Below the pieces are notes generated by a model, which was given only the letters and a program-made list of their open reading frames with translations, made no database searches and was not told the DNA's origin. Shown piece by piece: positions 6,106 through 14,165 of a stretch of 16,109 bases of DNA (the first letter of the stretch is position 1; every line of letters begins with the position of its first letter). Made by a program: the position numbers and the translations under genes. The stretch lies in the NCBI GenBank assembly GCA_028700795.1, contig JAQVRY010000001.1:1-16109 (forward strand), read 5' to 3'. Source of the DNA: Tissierellia bacterium (GTDB lineage: Bacteria; Bacillota; Clostridia; Tissierellales; Sedimentibacteraceae).

Positions 6106-8022
6106 ATGAACACTAATAACCCATTTCCGGTTTACTTATTCCATCAAGGTACAAACTATTATTCATATAATTTTTTAGGCTCGCATATCATAGAAAATAC
6201 AGGCACTGTTTTTAGAGTCTGGGCACCCAATGCAAAACAGGTGCATCTTGCAGGCAATTTTTCTAATTGGCAGAAAAACTCAGATTTTGAAATGAAAAGA
6301 CTTCCTGATAGCGGTATATGGGAACTTTTTGTTCTCGGTTTAAATGAAGGTGAGCTGTATAAATATATAATTACTTCAGCTGACGATGCAAATATTTACA
6401 AGGCAGACCCCTTTGCATTTTCTTCGCAAACTAAAATGGAAACAGCATCAATAGTTTACAATATTAACAAATACAATTGGCATGATTCAAATTGGATTGA
6501 ATACAAAAAAGGAATTAACTTATATGAAACTCCCATAAATATTTACGAAGTTAACTTATCCTCTTGGAAGCGTAAAGAAAATGGGGATTTTTACACATAC
6601 AGAGAAATAGCACCTCTGCTGATAGCTCATGTTAAAGAGCATTACTATACTCATATAGAGCTTATGCCCATTATGGAGTACCCCTTTGACGACTCCTGGG
6701 GCTATCAGGTTACGGGCTACTATGCTCCAACCAAGCGCTTTGGTGTGCCTGATGATTTAAAATACTTCATTGACCAATGCCATCAAAATGGAATCGGGGT
6801 TATTATTGACTGGGTGCCAGCTCATTTCCCAAAAGATGAACACGGATTATATAAATTTGACGGTGATTATCTTTACGAGTACAAGGATAGTCAAAAACGA
6901 GAAATTAAAAGCTGGGGAACCCATAAATTTGATTTTGGAAAGACTGAAGTTCAATCATTTTTAATATCGAACGCTGTATTCTGGTTAGATGTTTATCATG
7001 CTGACGGTTTGAGGGTTGATGCGGTAAGTTCAATGCTGTACTTGGATTATGATAAAAAGGATGGTGAATGGACTCCAAATATATATGGAGGTAATGAAAA
7101 TCTTGAAGCAATTGCTTTTTTGAAGAAGCTTAATGAAGCCATATTTAAAAATTACCATAATACCATGATGATAGCAGAAGAATCCACAGCCTGGCCAATG
7201 GTTACAAAACCCACTTATTTAGGCGGACTGGGTTTTAATTTTAAGTGGAACATGGGCTGGATGAACGATATGATTGAGTATATGGAAACTGACCCGTTTT
7301 TCAGAAAATATAAGCATAAAAACATAACCTTTTCACTGCATTATGCTTTCAGTGAAAACTATATACTTCCTTTGTCTCATGATGAGGTTGTGCATGGCAA
7401 GAAATCCATGCTAAACAAAATGCCGGGACCTTATGAGGAAAAGTTTGCAAATTTAAGAGCTCTTTTAGGCTATATGATGGCTCATCCGGGGAAAAAACTC
7501 AACTTTATGGGATTTGAAATAGGACAATTTACGGAATGGGATTTTAACAAGGAAATTGAATGGTTTATGACCGATTATGAATACCATGGAAAATTAAATA
7601 CATATGTTAAAGAATTGAATGAATTTTATCTTACGCAGTCTGAACTTTGGGAAGTGGATTATTCCTGGAACGGGTTTAAATGGATTTCCAATGATGATTT
7701 TGAGCAAAATATTATTGCATTTAAGCGAATAAATAAGAATGGTGATGAATTAATTGCCGTGGTTAATTTTTCTCCCACAGAAAGACACGACTATTTAATT
7801 GGTGCGGAAGAGGGCATTTACACTGAAGTTTTTAATTCAAATGATGAAAAGTTTGGAGGGACAGGCACCGGAAATAAGGATGGATTAATATCATCCCAAG
7901 GATTGGTACACGGATATGCATCTTTTATATCATTGACTCTGCCGCCCCTTTCAATAATATTTATAAAAAAGGAGAACAATAATATAAACAAAAAGGGAGG
8001 TAGAATTTATGAAATTAGCTAA
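6106..8022 (+). CDS. glgB: 1,4-alpha-glucan (glycogen) branching enzyme
   Basis: GlgB cuts an alpha-1,4 glucan and rejoins the piece as an alpha-1,6 branch during glycogen synthesis in the cytoplasm. The 638 residues hold a CBM48 domain (about 30-120, with FRVWAPNA at 36-43), the GH13 barrel and a C-terminal beta domain. The four GH13 regions are clear: DWVPAHF (235-241), GLRVDAV (301-307) with nucleophile Asp305, IAEEST (356-361) with acid/base Glu358, and LSHDEVVHGK (423-432) with Asp426. It lacks the extra N-terminal module of the E. coli enzyme, as is normal in Firmicutes. AAGGCGGAG (6092-6100) supports the ATG. It is the first gene of the glycogen operon. The last 16 residues (623-638, Asn/Lys-rich) run past the usual family end, through the glgC ribosome binding site, and overlap glgC by 14 bases. 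Confidence 0.97.
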   Translation: MNTNNPFPVYLFHQGTNYYSYNFLGSHIIENTGTVFRVWAPNAKQVHLAGNFSNWQKNSDFEMKRLPDSGIWELFVLGLNEGELYKYIITSADDANIYKADPFAFSSQTKMETASIVYNINKYNWHDSNWIEYKKGINLYETPINIYEVNLSSWKRKENGDFYTYREIAPLLIAHVKEHYYTHIELMPIMEYPFDDSWGYQVTGYYAPTKRFGVPDDLKYFIDQCHQNGIGVIIDWVPAHFPKDEHGLYKFDGDYLYEYKDSQKREIKSWGTHKFDFGKTEVQSFLISNAVFWLDVYHADGLRVDAVSSMLYLDYDKKDGEWTPNIYGGNENLEAIAFLKKLNEAIFKNYHNTMMIAEESTAWPMVTKPTYLGGLGFNFKWNMGWMNDMIEYMETDPFFRKYKHKNITFSLHYAFSENYILPLSHDEVVHGKKSMLNKMPGPYEEKFANLRALLGYMMAHPGKKLNFMGFEIGQFTEWDFNKEIEWFMTDYEYHGKLNTYVKELNEFYLTQSELWEVDYSWNGFKWISNDDFEQNIIAFKRINKNGDELIAVVNFSPTERHDYLIGAEEGIYTEVFNSNDEKFGGTGTGNKDGLISSQGLVHGYASFISLTLPPLSIIFIKKENNNINKKGGRIYEIS

Positions 8023-9169
8023 AAAAGAATGTGTTGCCATGCTTCTTGCAGGAGGGCAAGGCAGCAGATTGGGTGCATTAACAACTAAAATTGCAAAACC
8101 TTCTGTACCATTTGGAGGCAAATACAGAATAATTGATTTTGCCTTGTCCAATTGCACCAACTCAGGCATTGATACCATAGGTGTTTTGACACAATATCAA
8201 CCATTAACTCTAAATTCATATATCGGTGACGGGAAATCATGGGATTTGGACAGAATGCATGGGGGAATTCAAATACTGCCTCCATACCAAAGAGTAGCTG
8301 ACTCAGAGTGGTACTTGGGAACAGCTAATTCAATTTACCAAAATTTAGATTTCATAGATCAGTACGATCCTGAATATGTGCTTATTTTATCCGGTGACCA
8401 TATTTATAAAATGGATTATTCATTAATGATTGACTATCATAAGGAAATGGATGCTGATTGTACCATATCGGTAATAGATGTTCCCATAAAGGAAGCTTCC
8501 CGTTTCGGAATTTTAAGCTCTGATGAAAGCGGAAAAATAATTGATTTTGAAGAGAAGCCAAAAAGGCCGAAAAGCACTCAGGCATCCATGGGTATATATG
8601 TATTTAAATGGAGCAAGCTAAAGGAGTATCTTGAGATAGATGATAAAGATCCCGACTCATCAAACGACTTTGGCAAGAATGTTATTCCTTTAATGCTCCG
8701 CTCCGGTGAAAAAGTATATGCATATAAGTTTGAAGGGTATTGGAAGGATGTCGGTACCATTGATTCACTATGGCAGGCAAATATGGATCTTTTAGGTGAG
8801 AACGGCTTTGAATTATCTGATGAAAATTGGATAATTTATTCAAGGCATGCAGAAAAACCACCTCATTATACAGGCAAGGATGCTGTGATTAAAAATTCAA
8901 TTGTTTCAGAGGGTGCGGCAATTTTTGGAACTGTAGAAAATTCAATAATATTTTCCGGAGTAAGTGTGGGAGAAAATGCTTTTGTAAAAGACTCCGTAAT
9001 AATGGCTGATGTAGAAATAAATAAAAATTGTGTTATTAATTATTCCATAATAGATGAAATGGTAAAAATAGGAGCAGGATTAAAAATTGGAAGGCAAATG
9101 GGAAAAGACTCTGAGATTACGGTAATACCTCGGGAAAGTGTAATAAATAAAATGGGAGGTGTAATATGA
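8009..9169 (+). CDS. glgC: Glucose-1-phosphate adenylyltransferase, catalytic subunit
   Basis: GlgC makes ADP-glucose from glucose-1-phosphate and ATP, the committed step of glycogen synthesis. The 386 residues start with the nucleotidyltransferase fold: LAGGQGSRL (13-21), PFGGKYRIIDF (34-44), SGDHIYKMD (128-136), the substrate-binding FEEKP (180-184, Lys183 matching the E. coli glucose-1-phosphate lysine) and YWKDVGT (244-250). From about 285 a left-handed beta-helix of hexapeptide repeats follows (VIKNSIV, VENSIIF and similar). AGGGAGGT lies seven bases before the ATG at 8009, inside the end of glgB. The stop overlaps the start of glgD as ATGA, so GlgC and GlgD should be made together. In Firmicutes that carry both, GlgC is catalytic and GlgD modulates it. 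Confidence 0.97.
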   Translation: MKLAKKECVAMLLAGGQGSRLGALTTKIAKPSVPFGGKYRIIDFALSNCTNSGIDTIGVLTQYQPLTLNSYIGDGKSWDLDRMHGGIQILPPYQRVADSEWYLGTANSIYQNLDFIDQYDPEYVLILSGDHIYKMDYSLMIDYHKEMDADCTISVIDVPIKEASRFGILSSDESGKIIDFEEKPKRPKSTQASMGIYVFKWSKLKEYLEIDDKDPDSSNDFGKNVIPLMLRSGEKVYAYKFEGYWKDVGTIDSLWQANMDLLGENGFELSDENWIIYSRHAEKPPHYTGKDAVIKNSIVSEGAAIFGTVENSIIFSGVSVGENAFVKDSVIMADVEINKNCVINYSIIDEMVKIGAGLKIGRQMGKDSEITVIPRESVINKMGGVI

Positions 9170-10284
9170 ATGCTTTAGCAATTATTTTTTCTGATATGCG
9201 AGATTGGAACATGACAGAATTAGCATCTCATCGCTCAGTTGCTGCAATACCTTTTGGTGGAAGGTACAGGCTTATAGATTTTCCACTCTCAAACATGGTT
9301 AATTCAGGCATCAATAAAGTATACTTAATAACAAGCAGCAACTACCGTTCATTAATGGAGCATGTAGGTTCCGGTAAAGATTGGGACTTGTCAAGAAAGA
9401 AGGGGGGCATACTTACGATTCCTCCTTATTCTGCAGGAGAAAATCACGGGCTTTATCAGGGAAGATTAGATGCTTTGAAAAGAGTCTTGGATTATATTAA
9501 ATCTTCAAAAGAAAGCTATGTTGTTTTATCAGACTCTGATATGATTTATGATATTAATTATAATAAAGTAATAAAATACCATGAAGAAAAAAATTCGGAT
9601 ATTACTGCTGTTTACATTAAGACAGACATAAATAAATCTAATTCCATCCACAAAATATTATATGAATTTGATGAAGATGGAAGAGCTGATGATATATTAG
9701 TTTATCCGGTTACTACCGGGAATTACAATATAGGATTAAATACATGGGTAATGAACAAGGAATTTTTGGAGTCGCTTATTTATGATGCTATTGCAAGAAA
9801 TTACAAGGATTTCAGTTTTGATGTTTTATCTGCCAGAGTTCATTCTTTAAGAATATACGGTTATGAATATACCGGATTTTTCGCTCATATTGACTCTCTG
9901 CAAAGCTATTACGAAAACAGTATGAGGCTGTTAAATATGGATACGCTGCAAAGTATTTTTTATTCAAATACAGGTCCTATATATACAAAAACTAAGGATT
10001 CAGCTCCTACTAAATATTGTGAGAATGCAGTTATTAAAAATTCATTGATTGCCAATGGCTGTATCATTGAGGGAACTGTCGAAAACTCAATACTTTTTAG
10101 AGATGTGAAGGTAGGCAAGAATGCAGTTGTTAAAAATTCAATTATCATGCAGCACGGAAGAATAGGTGATAATGCCAATATAAATTCAATAATAACCGAC
10201 ACATACACTTATGTGAACAAGGATAGAGTTTTGTTGGGATATTCTAACTGTCCCTTCTTTATTAAGAAAAATTCAGTTGTATAA
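9166..10284 (+). CDS. glgD: GlgD, regulatory subunit of ADP-glucose pyrophosphorylase
   Basis: GlgD resembles GlgC but is thought to act as the non-catalytic partner that raises GlgC activity in a heteromer. The 372 residues keep the overall fold, with PFGGRYRLIDFPLSNMVNSGI (29-49) and a C-terminal beta-helix (about 285-345, VIKNSLI, VENSILF, VVKNSIIM). Catalytic marks are lost. The GGxGxRL loop is replaced by IIFSDMRDWNM (6-16), GDH by DSD (123-125), there is no FEEKP, and the YWKDVGT region reads FFAHIDS (238-244). These losses are normal for GlgD and not a sign of decay. GGGAGGTG (9154-9161) and the 4-base ATGA overlap couple it to glgC. glgA follows 11 bases after its stop. Confidence 0.95.
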   Translation: MNALAIIFSDMRDWNMTELASHRSVAAIPFGGRYRLIDFPLSNMVNSGINKVYLITSSNYRSLMEHVGSGKDWDLSRKKGGILTIPPYSAGENHGLYQGRLDALKRVLDYIKSSKESYVVLSDSDMIYDINYNKVIKYHEEKNSDITAVYIKTDINKSNSIHKILYEFDEDGRADDILVYPVTTGNYNIGLNTWVMNKEFLESLIYDAIARNYKDFSFDVLSARVHSLRIYGYEYTGFFAHIDSLQSYYENSMRLLNMDTLQSIFYSNTGPIYTKTKDSAPTKYCENAVIKNSLIANGCIIEGTVENSILFRDVKVGKNAVVKNSIIMQHGRIGDNANINSIITDTYTYVNKDRVLLGYSNCPFFIKKNSVV

Positions 10285-10295
10285 GAGGTGAATAT

Positions 10296-11753
10296 GTGAA
10301 TAAATTAAAAGTATTATATGTTGCATCCGAAGCTGCTCCATTTATGGCAACCGGTGGACTTGGAGAAGTTGCGGGGTCATTGCCGAAAGCATTGGCTGAA
10401 AAGTATAAGAACAAAATAGATATAAGGATTATTCTTCCTTTATATCAAGGAATTGTGGATAGAAGTGAATTCGAATTCATAGGGAAAACATCTGTTCCTC
10501 TTGCCTGGAGGCAGCAATATTGTGGTATCTATAAAACCACATTAAATGATATTACATATTATTTTATAGACAATGAATATTATTTTAAACGAAGTGAATG
10601 CTACGGTCATTTTGATGATGCGGAAAGATTTGCATTTTTCTCTAAAGCGATATTATATATACTGCCTATGATAAAATTTATGCCTAACATTATTCATGCA
10701 AATGATTGGCAGACATCATTGGTTCCGATTTATTTAGCTACAAAATATTTTGGTTACGAAGGTTACAGAGATATAAAATCAATAATAACCATTCACAACA
10801 TTGAGTATCAAGGGGTATTTGATTTAGCTATTTCGGAGGATGTATTTGATTTGCATGGAAAAGAAAAAGGTATAATTGAATTTAAAGGAGCAATAAATCT
10901 TTTGAAAGGTTCTTTAGAAACTGCTGATATCATCAGCACGGTCAGCGAAAGCTATTCAAAAGAAATATATGATGATTATTATGCTCACGGGCTGGCTGAA
11001 ATTATTCAAAAAAATTCATATAAGATAAGAGGAATACTAAACGGTATAGATACTGAAAAATACAATCCTGAAGATGATGAAGAAATATTTGAAAATTACA
11101 GCGCTGAAAGCATTCAAAAGAAAAATTTAAATAAAAAAAATTTACAGTCATTATCCGGTCTTCCACAGGACAAAGATGTGCCTGTAATAGGTATAATATC
11201 AAGATTGGTTAAACATAAGGGATTCGACTTAATACAAAGCTCCATCGAAGAAATACTAAAGGAAAAAGTGCAGTTCATTATTCTTGGTAAGGGAGACAGG
11301 GGATATGAATTATACTTTAAATATTTGCAAGAAAGTTATCATGATAAAATATTCGTAAGAATCGGTTTTGATTCTGATTTTGCAAAAAAGATTTACTCAG
11401 GTGCAGATTTATTTCTAATGCCTTCAATAAGCGAGCCCTGCGGTATTGCTCAAATGATTTCTTCCCGTTACGGAACAGTTCCTATTGTTAGAGAGACCGG
11501 TGGACTTAAGGATTCAATAAAGGATGCAAGCCTTGGAAAAGGCAATGGTTTTACCTTCAGCGAGCAAACCCCTCAAGCGTTATGTGAAGCTGTTAAAAGG
11601 GCTCTGAAGGTTTTTGAAAATAAAGAAGACTGGGAGAAATTGGTTGAAACCGTTATGAAAGTAGATTTCAGTTGGAGAAAATCTGCTGAAAAGTATTTTG
11701 ATATGTATAGCAGCTTAGCAAATATTGAGGAGAATAATAATGAAGGACTCTAA
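10296..11753 (+). CDS. glgA: Glycogen synthase (ADP-glucose type, GT5)
   Basis: GlgA adds glucose from ADP-glucose to the non-reducing ends of glycogen. The 485 residues match the usual length of about 480. The N-terminal Rossmann domain has SEAAPF (11-16), ATGGLGEVAGSLPKAL (18-33) and HANDW (134-138). The C-terminal domain has ISRLVKHKGFDLI (301-313, Arg303 and Lys308 matching E. coli R300 and K305), SEPCGIAQM (379-387, including the conserved glutamate) and RETGGLKDS (399-407). The family lysine of KTGGL is Ala18 here. The start is GTG at 10296, with GAGGTG five bases upstream; the ATG two bases earlier is followed at once by a stop. The 3' end overlaps glgP by 14 bases. Confidence 0.95.
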   Translation: MNKLKVLYVASEAAPFMATGGLGEVAGSLPKALAEKYKNKIDIRIILPLYQGIVDRSEFEFIGKTSVPLAWRQQYCGIYKTTLNDITYYFIDNEYYFKRSECYGHFDDAERFAFFSKAILYILPMIKFMPNIIHANDWQTSLVPIYLATKYFGYEGYRDIKSIITIHNIEYQGVFDLAISEDVFDLHGKEKGIIEFKGAINLLKGSLETADIISTVSESYSKEIYDDYYAHGLAEIIQKNSYKIRGILNGIDTEKYNPEDDEEIFENYSAESIQKKNLNKKNLQSLSGLPQDKDVPVIGIISRLVKHKGFDLIQSSIEEILKEKVQFIILGKGDRGYELYFKYLQESYHDKIFVRIGFDSDFAKKIYSGADLFLMPSISEPCGIAQMISSRYGTVPIVRETGGLKDSIKDASLGKGNGFTFSEQTPQALCEAVKRALKVFENKEDWEKLVETVMKVDFSWRKSAEKYFDMYSSLANIEENNNEGL

Positions 11754-14157
11754 AATCGATGCAACACTCATTAATAGTTTAATCGATGAGGAAATTATTC
11801 GATATTGGAATACAGAGCCCGAAAAGGCCAATTTAAATCAACTTTACAGGGCATTTTCAATTGTAATAAGGGATTTGCTTTTGAGTAAAAGAAATAAATT
11901 TAAGAGAATGCAGAATGATAATAAACAAGTTTTCTATATATGCATGGAATTTCTTATAGGCAAATCTCTAAGAAATAACTTGTTTAATTTAGGTATTGAA
12001 GATGAAGCGAAAGAAGCACTGAAGAAATATAATATTACACCTGAAGAATTATATGCAATGGAAAGTGACCCGGGGTTAGGCAACGGAGGGCTTGGGAGGC
12101 TTGCTGCCTGTTTTATGGATTCCCTTGCTACACAAGACTATGCGGCAGTGGGGTTTTCAATTAAGTATGAATTCGGACTTTTCAAACAAAAAATAATTGA
12201 TGGATGGCAGACGGAACTACCCGATGACTGGCTGACTACTTCAGATGTGTGGCTTATGCCCAGGACGGACGAAAGAGTCATTGTTAAGTTTGACGGCACA
12301 ATAAGAGAAGAATGGACCCATGAAGGGCTGAAGATATACCATGATCGACCTACGGAAGTAGAAGCAATACCTTATGATGTTATGATTTCCGGTTATAACA
12401 GCAAAGGTGTCAGCCTCTTGAGGCTTTGGGAATCCCGAAGTTTAAACAGTATTGATATGAACTTATTTTCACAGGGAGATTACATAAGAGCCTTATCCGA
12501 AGATTCAATGGCAGAAGCAATATCAAAGGTATTGTATCCTGCAGACGACCATAATGAAGGTAAAATATTAAGACTTAAGCAGCAATATTTTTTAGTTTCT
12601 GCGTCAGCACAAAATATTGTTAAGTACCATATGAAAAAATATAATACATTGGATAACTTCATTGAAAAAAATGCAATTCATATAAACGATACACACCCTT
12701 CATTGATAATTCCTGAATTAATGCGTATTTTTATGGATGAATACGAATTACCATGGGAAAAGGCATGGAATATTGTAGTTAATACAGTATCCTACACAAA
12801 TCACACGGTATTAAAGGAAGCGCTGGAAACATTCGACGAAAGTATCGTACGAACTAAGCTTCCAAGGATGTATATGATAATAAAAGAATTAAACAGACGA
12901 TATATAGAAGAAGCGTCAGCCAAATACAATAATCGGGACAAAGCCTTGAATATGTCCATATTTGGCTATGGCAAAGTAAATATGGCTAATTTGTGCATAA
13001 TAGGCAGTCACAATGTGAACGGTGTTGCAAGGTTGCATTCGGAAATATTAAAAAGGACTGTTTTCAAAAGCTTTTATGAATACACACCTGATAAGTTTAT
13101 TAATGTAACAAATGGTGTAACCCACAGGCGGTGGCTTAATCAAGCGAATCCTTCACTTGAAGCATTACTTGATGAACTTGTTGGACCAGGATATAGAACT
13201 GCTCCCGAAAAACTTAATATGTTTAAGCATTTCAAGGATGATGACAGCGTATTAAATAAACTGGATGAAATCAAATACACGAATAAAAAAAGACTTGCAC
13301 AATATGTGAAAGCAAATAATCATATTGATTTAAACGTAGATTCGATTTTTGATATACAAGCAAAAAGACTTCACGAATACAAAAGACAGCTTTTAAATGC
13401 TCTTAGAATTATTAGCATCATAATTGATATAAATGAAGGCAATACAAAGGATATAGTTGCTGAAACATTTATTTTTGCTGCAAAAGCTGCTCCAGGATAT
13501 CACAGGGCAAAGGAAATAATTCAGCTTATTTATGCATTAAGCGAATATATAAACAAAAACACTTTTATAAAAAAATATATAAATGTGGTCTTCTTAGAAA
13601 ATTACTCCGTTAGTTTAGCTGAAATAATTATTCCTGCCGGCGAATTAAGCGAACAGATATCTTTGGCAGGAAAAGAAGCAAGCGGAACAGGAAATATGAA
13701 ATTTATGCTTAACGGAGCAATAACAATAGGAACTTATGACGGTGCCAATGTGGAAATAATTAATGAAGTAGGAGAACAGAATTTCTTCTTGTTCGGAATG
13801 AAAGACTATGAAGTTGAAGAATTGTGGAAAAACGGATATTCATCAGTAGCATATTATCAAAAAAGCCTAAAATTAAGAAAAATTATTGACTTTTTAAGTA
13901 AAGGCATTGCAGGAAAATCCTTTGAATCTATATCCAAATACTTGATTGGAGGGCCTGTTGTGGGTGACCCTTACATGTGTTTTGCCGACTTTGACAGCTA
14001 TATGGAAGTTCACAATAAAGCATCTTTACTTTATTACAATGATAAAAGGAAGTGGAATCAAATGTCATTAATAAACATTGCATCTGCAGGGGTCTTTTCT
14101 TCCGACAGAACAATAAGTGAATACGCAAATAACATATGGGGCATTAAACCGGTTTAG
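11740..14157 (+). CDS. glgP: Glycogen/maltodextrin phosphorylase (GT35)
   Basis: GlgP removes glucose from glycogen or maltodextrin ends with phosphate, giving glucose-1-phosphate. With the start chosen here it has 805 residues, typical for bacteria. Marks include DPGLGNGGLGRLAACFMDS (110-128), INDTHPSLIIPELMR (315-329), VTNGVTHRRW (456-465), AKRLHEYKRQLLN (541-553) and SGTGNMKF (648-655), where Lys654 should carry PLP. I place the start at ATG 11740. The earlier in-frame TTG at 11725 lies within the Shine-Dalgarno GAGGAGA (11727-11733), so it cannot be used. The gene overlaps glgA by 14 bases. Its presence in a synthesis operon means storage and mobilisation are transcribed together, so flux must be controlled at the enzyme level. 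Confidence 0.97.
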   Translation: MKDSKIDATLINSLIDEEIIRYWNTEPEKANLNQLYRAFSIVIRDLLLSKRNKFKRMQNDNKQVFYICMEFLIGKSLRNNLFNLGIEDEAKEALKKYNITPEELYAMESDPGLGNGGLGRLAACFMDSLATQDYAAVGFSIKYEFGLFKQKIIDGWQTELPDDWLTTSDVWLMPRTDERVIVKFDGTIREEWTHEGLKIYHDRPTEVEAIPYDVMISGYNSKGVSLLRLWESRSLNSIDMNLFSQGDYIRALSEDSMAEAISKVLYPADDHNEGKILRLKQQYFLVSASAQNIVKYHMKKYNTLDNFIEKNAIHINDTHPSLIIPELMRIFMDEYELPWEKAWNIVVNTVSYTNHTVLKEALETFDESIVRTKLPRMYMIIKELNRRYIEEASAKYNNRDKALNMSIFGYGKVNMANLCIIGSHNVNGVARLHSEILKRTVFKSFYEYTPDKFINVTNGVTHRRWLNQANPSLEALLDELVGPGYRTAPEKLNMFKHFKDDDSVLNKLDEIKYTNKKRLAQYVKANNHIDLNVDSIFDIQAKRLHEYKRQLLNALRIISIIIDINEGNTKDIVAETFIFAAKAAPGYHRAKEIIQLIYALSEYINKNTFIKKYINVVFLENYSVSLAEIIIPAGELSEQISLAGKEASGTGNMKFMLNGAITIGTYDGANVEIINEVGEQNFFLFGMKDYEVEELWKNGYSSVAYYQKSLKLRKIIDFLSKGIAGKSFESISKYLIGGPVVGDPYMCFADFDSYMEVHNKASLLYYNDKRKWNQMSLINIASAGVFSSDRTISEYANNIWGIKPV

Positions 14158-14165
14158 GAGGCAAT

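Noticed and set aside
9166..10284. GlgD as a decayed copy of GlgC
   Set aside because: The loss of GGxGxRL, GDH and FEEKP is the normal state of GlgD in Firmicutes. The gene is intact and translationally coupled to glgC.
11725..11739. TTG at 11725 as the start of glgP
   Set aside because: The codon overlaps the Shine-Dalgarno GAGGAGA used by the ATG at 11740, and the extra residues (MRRII) match nothing in the family.
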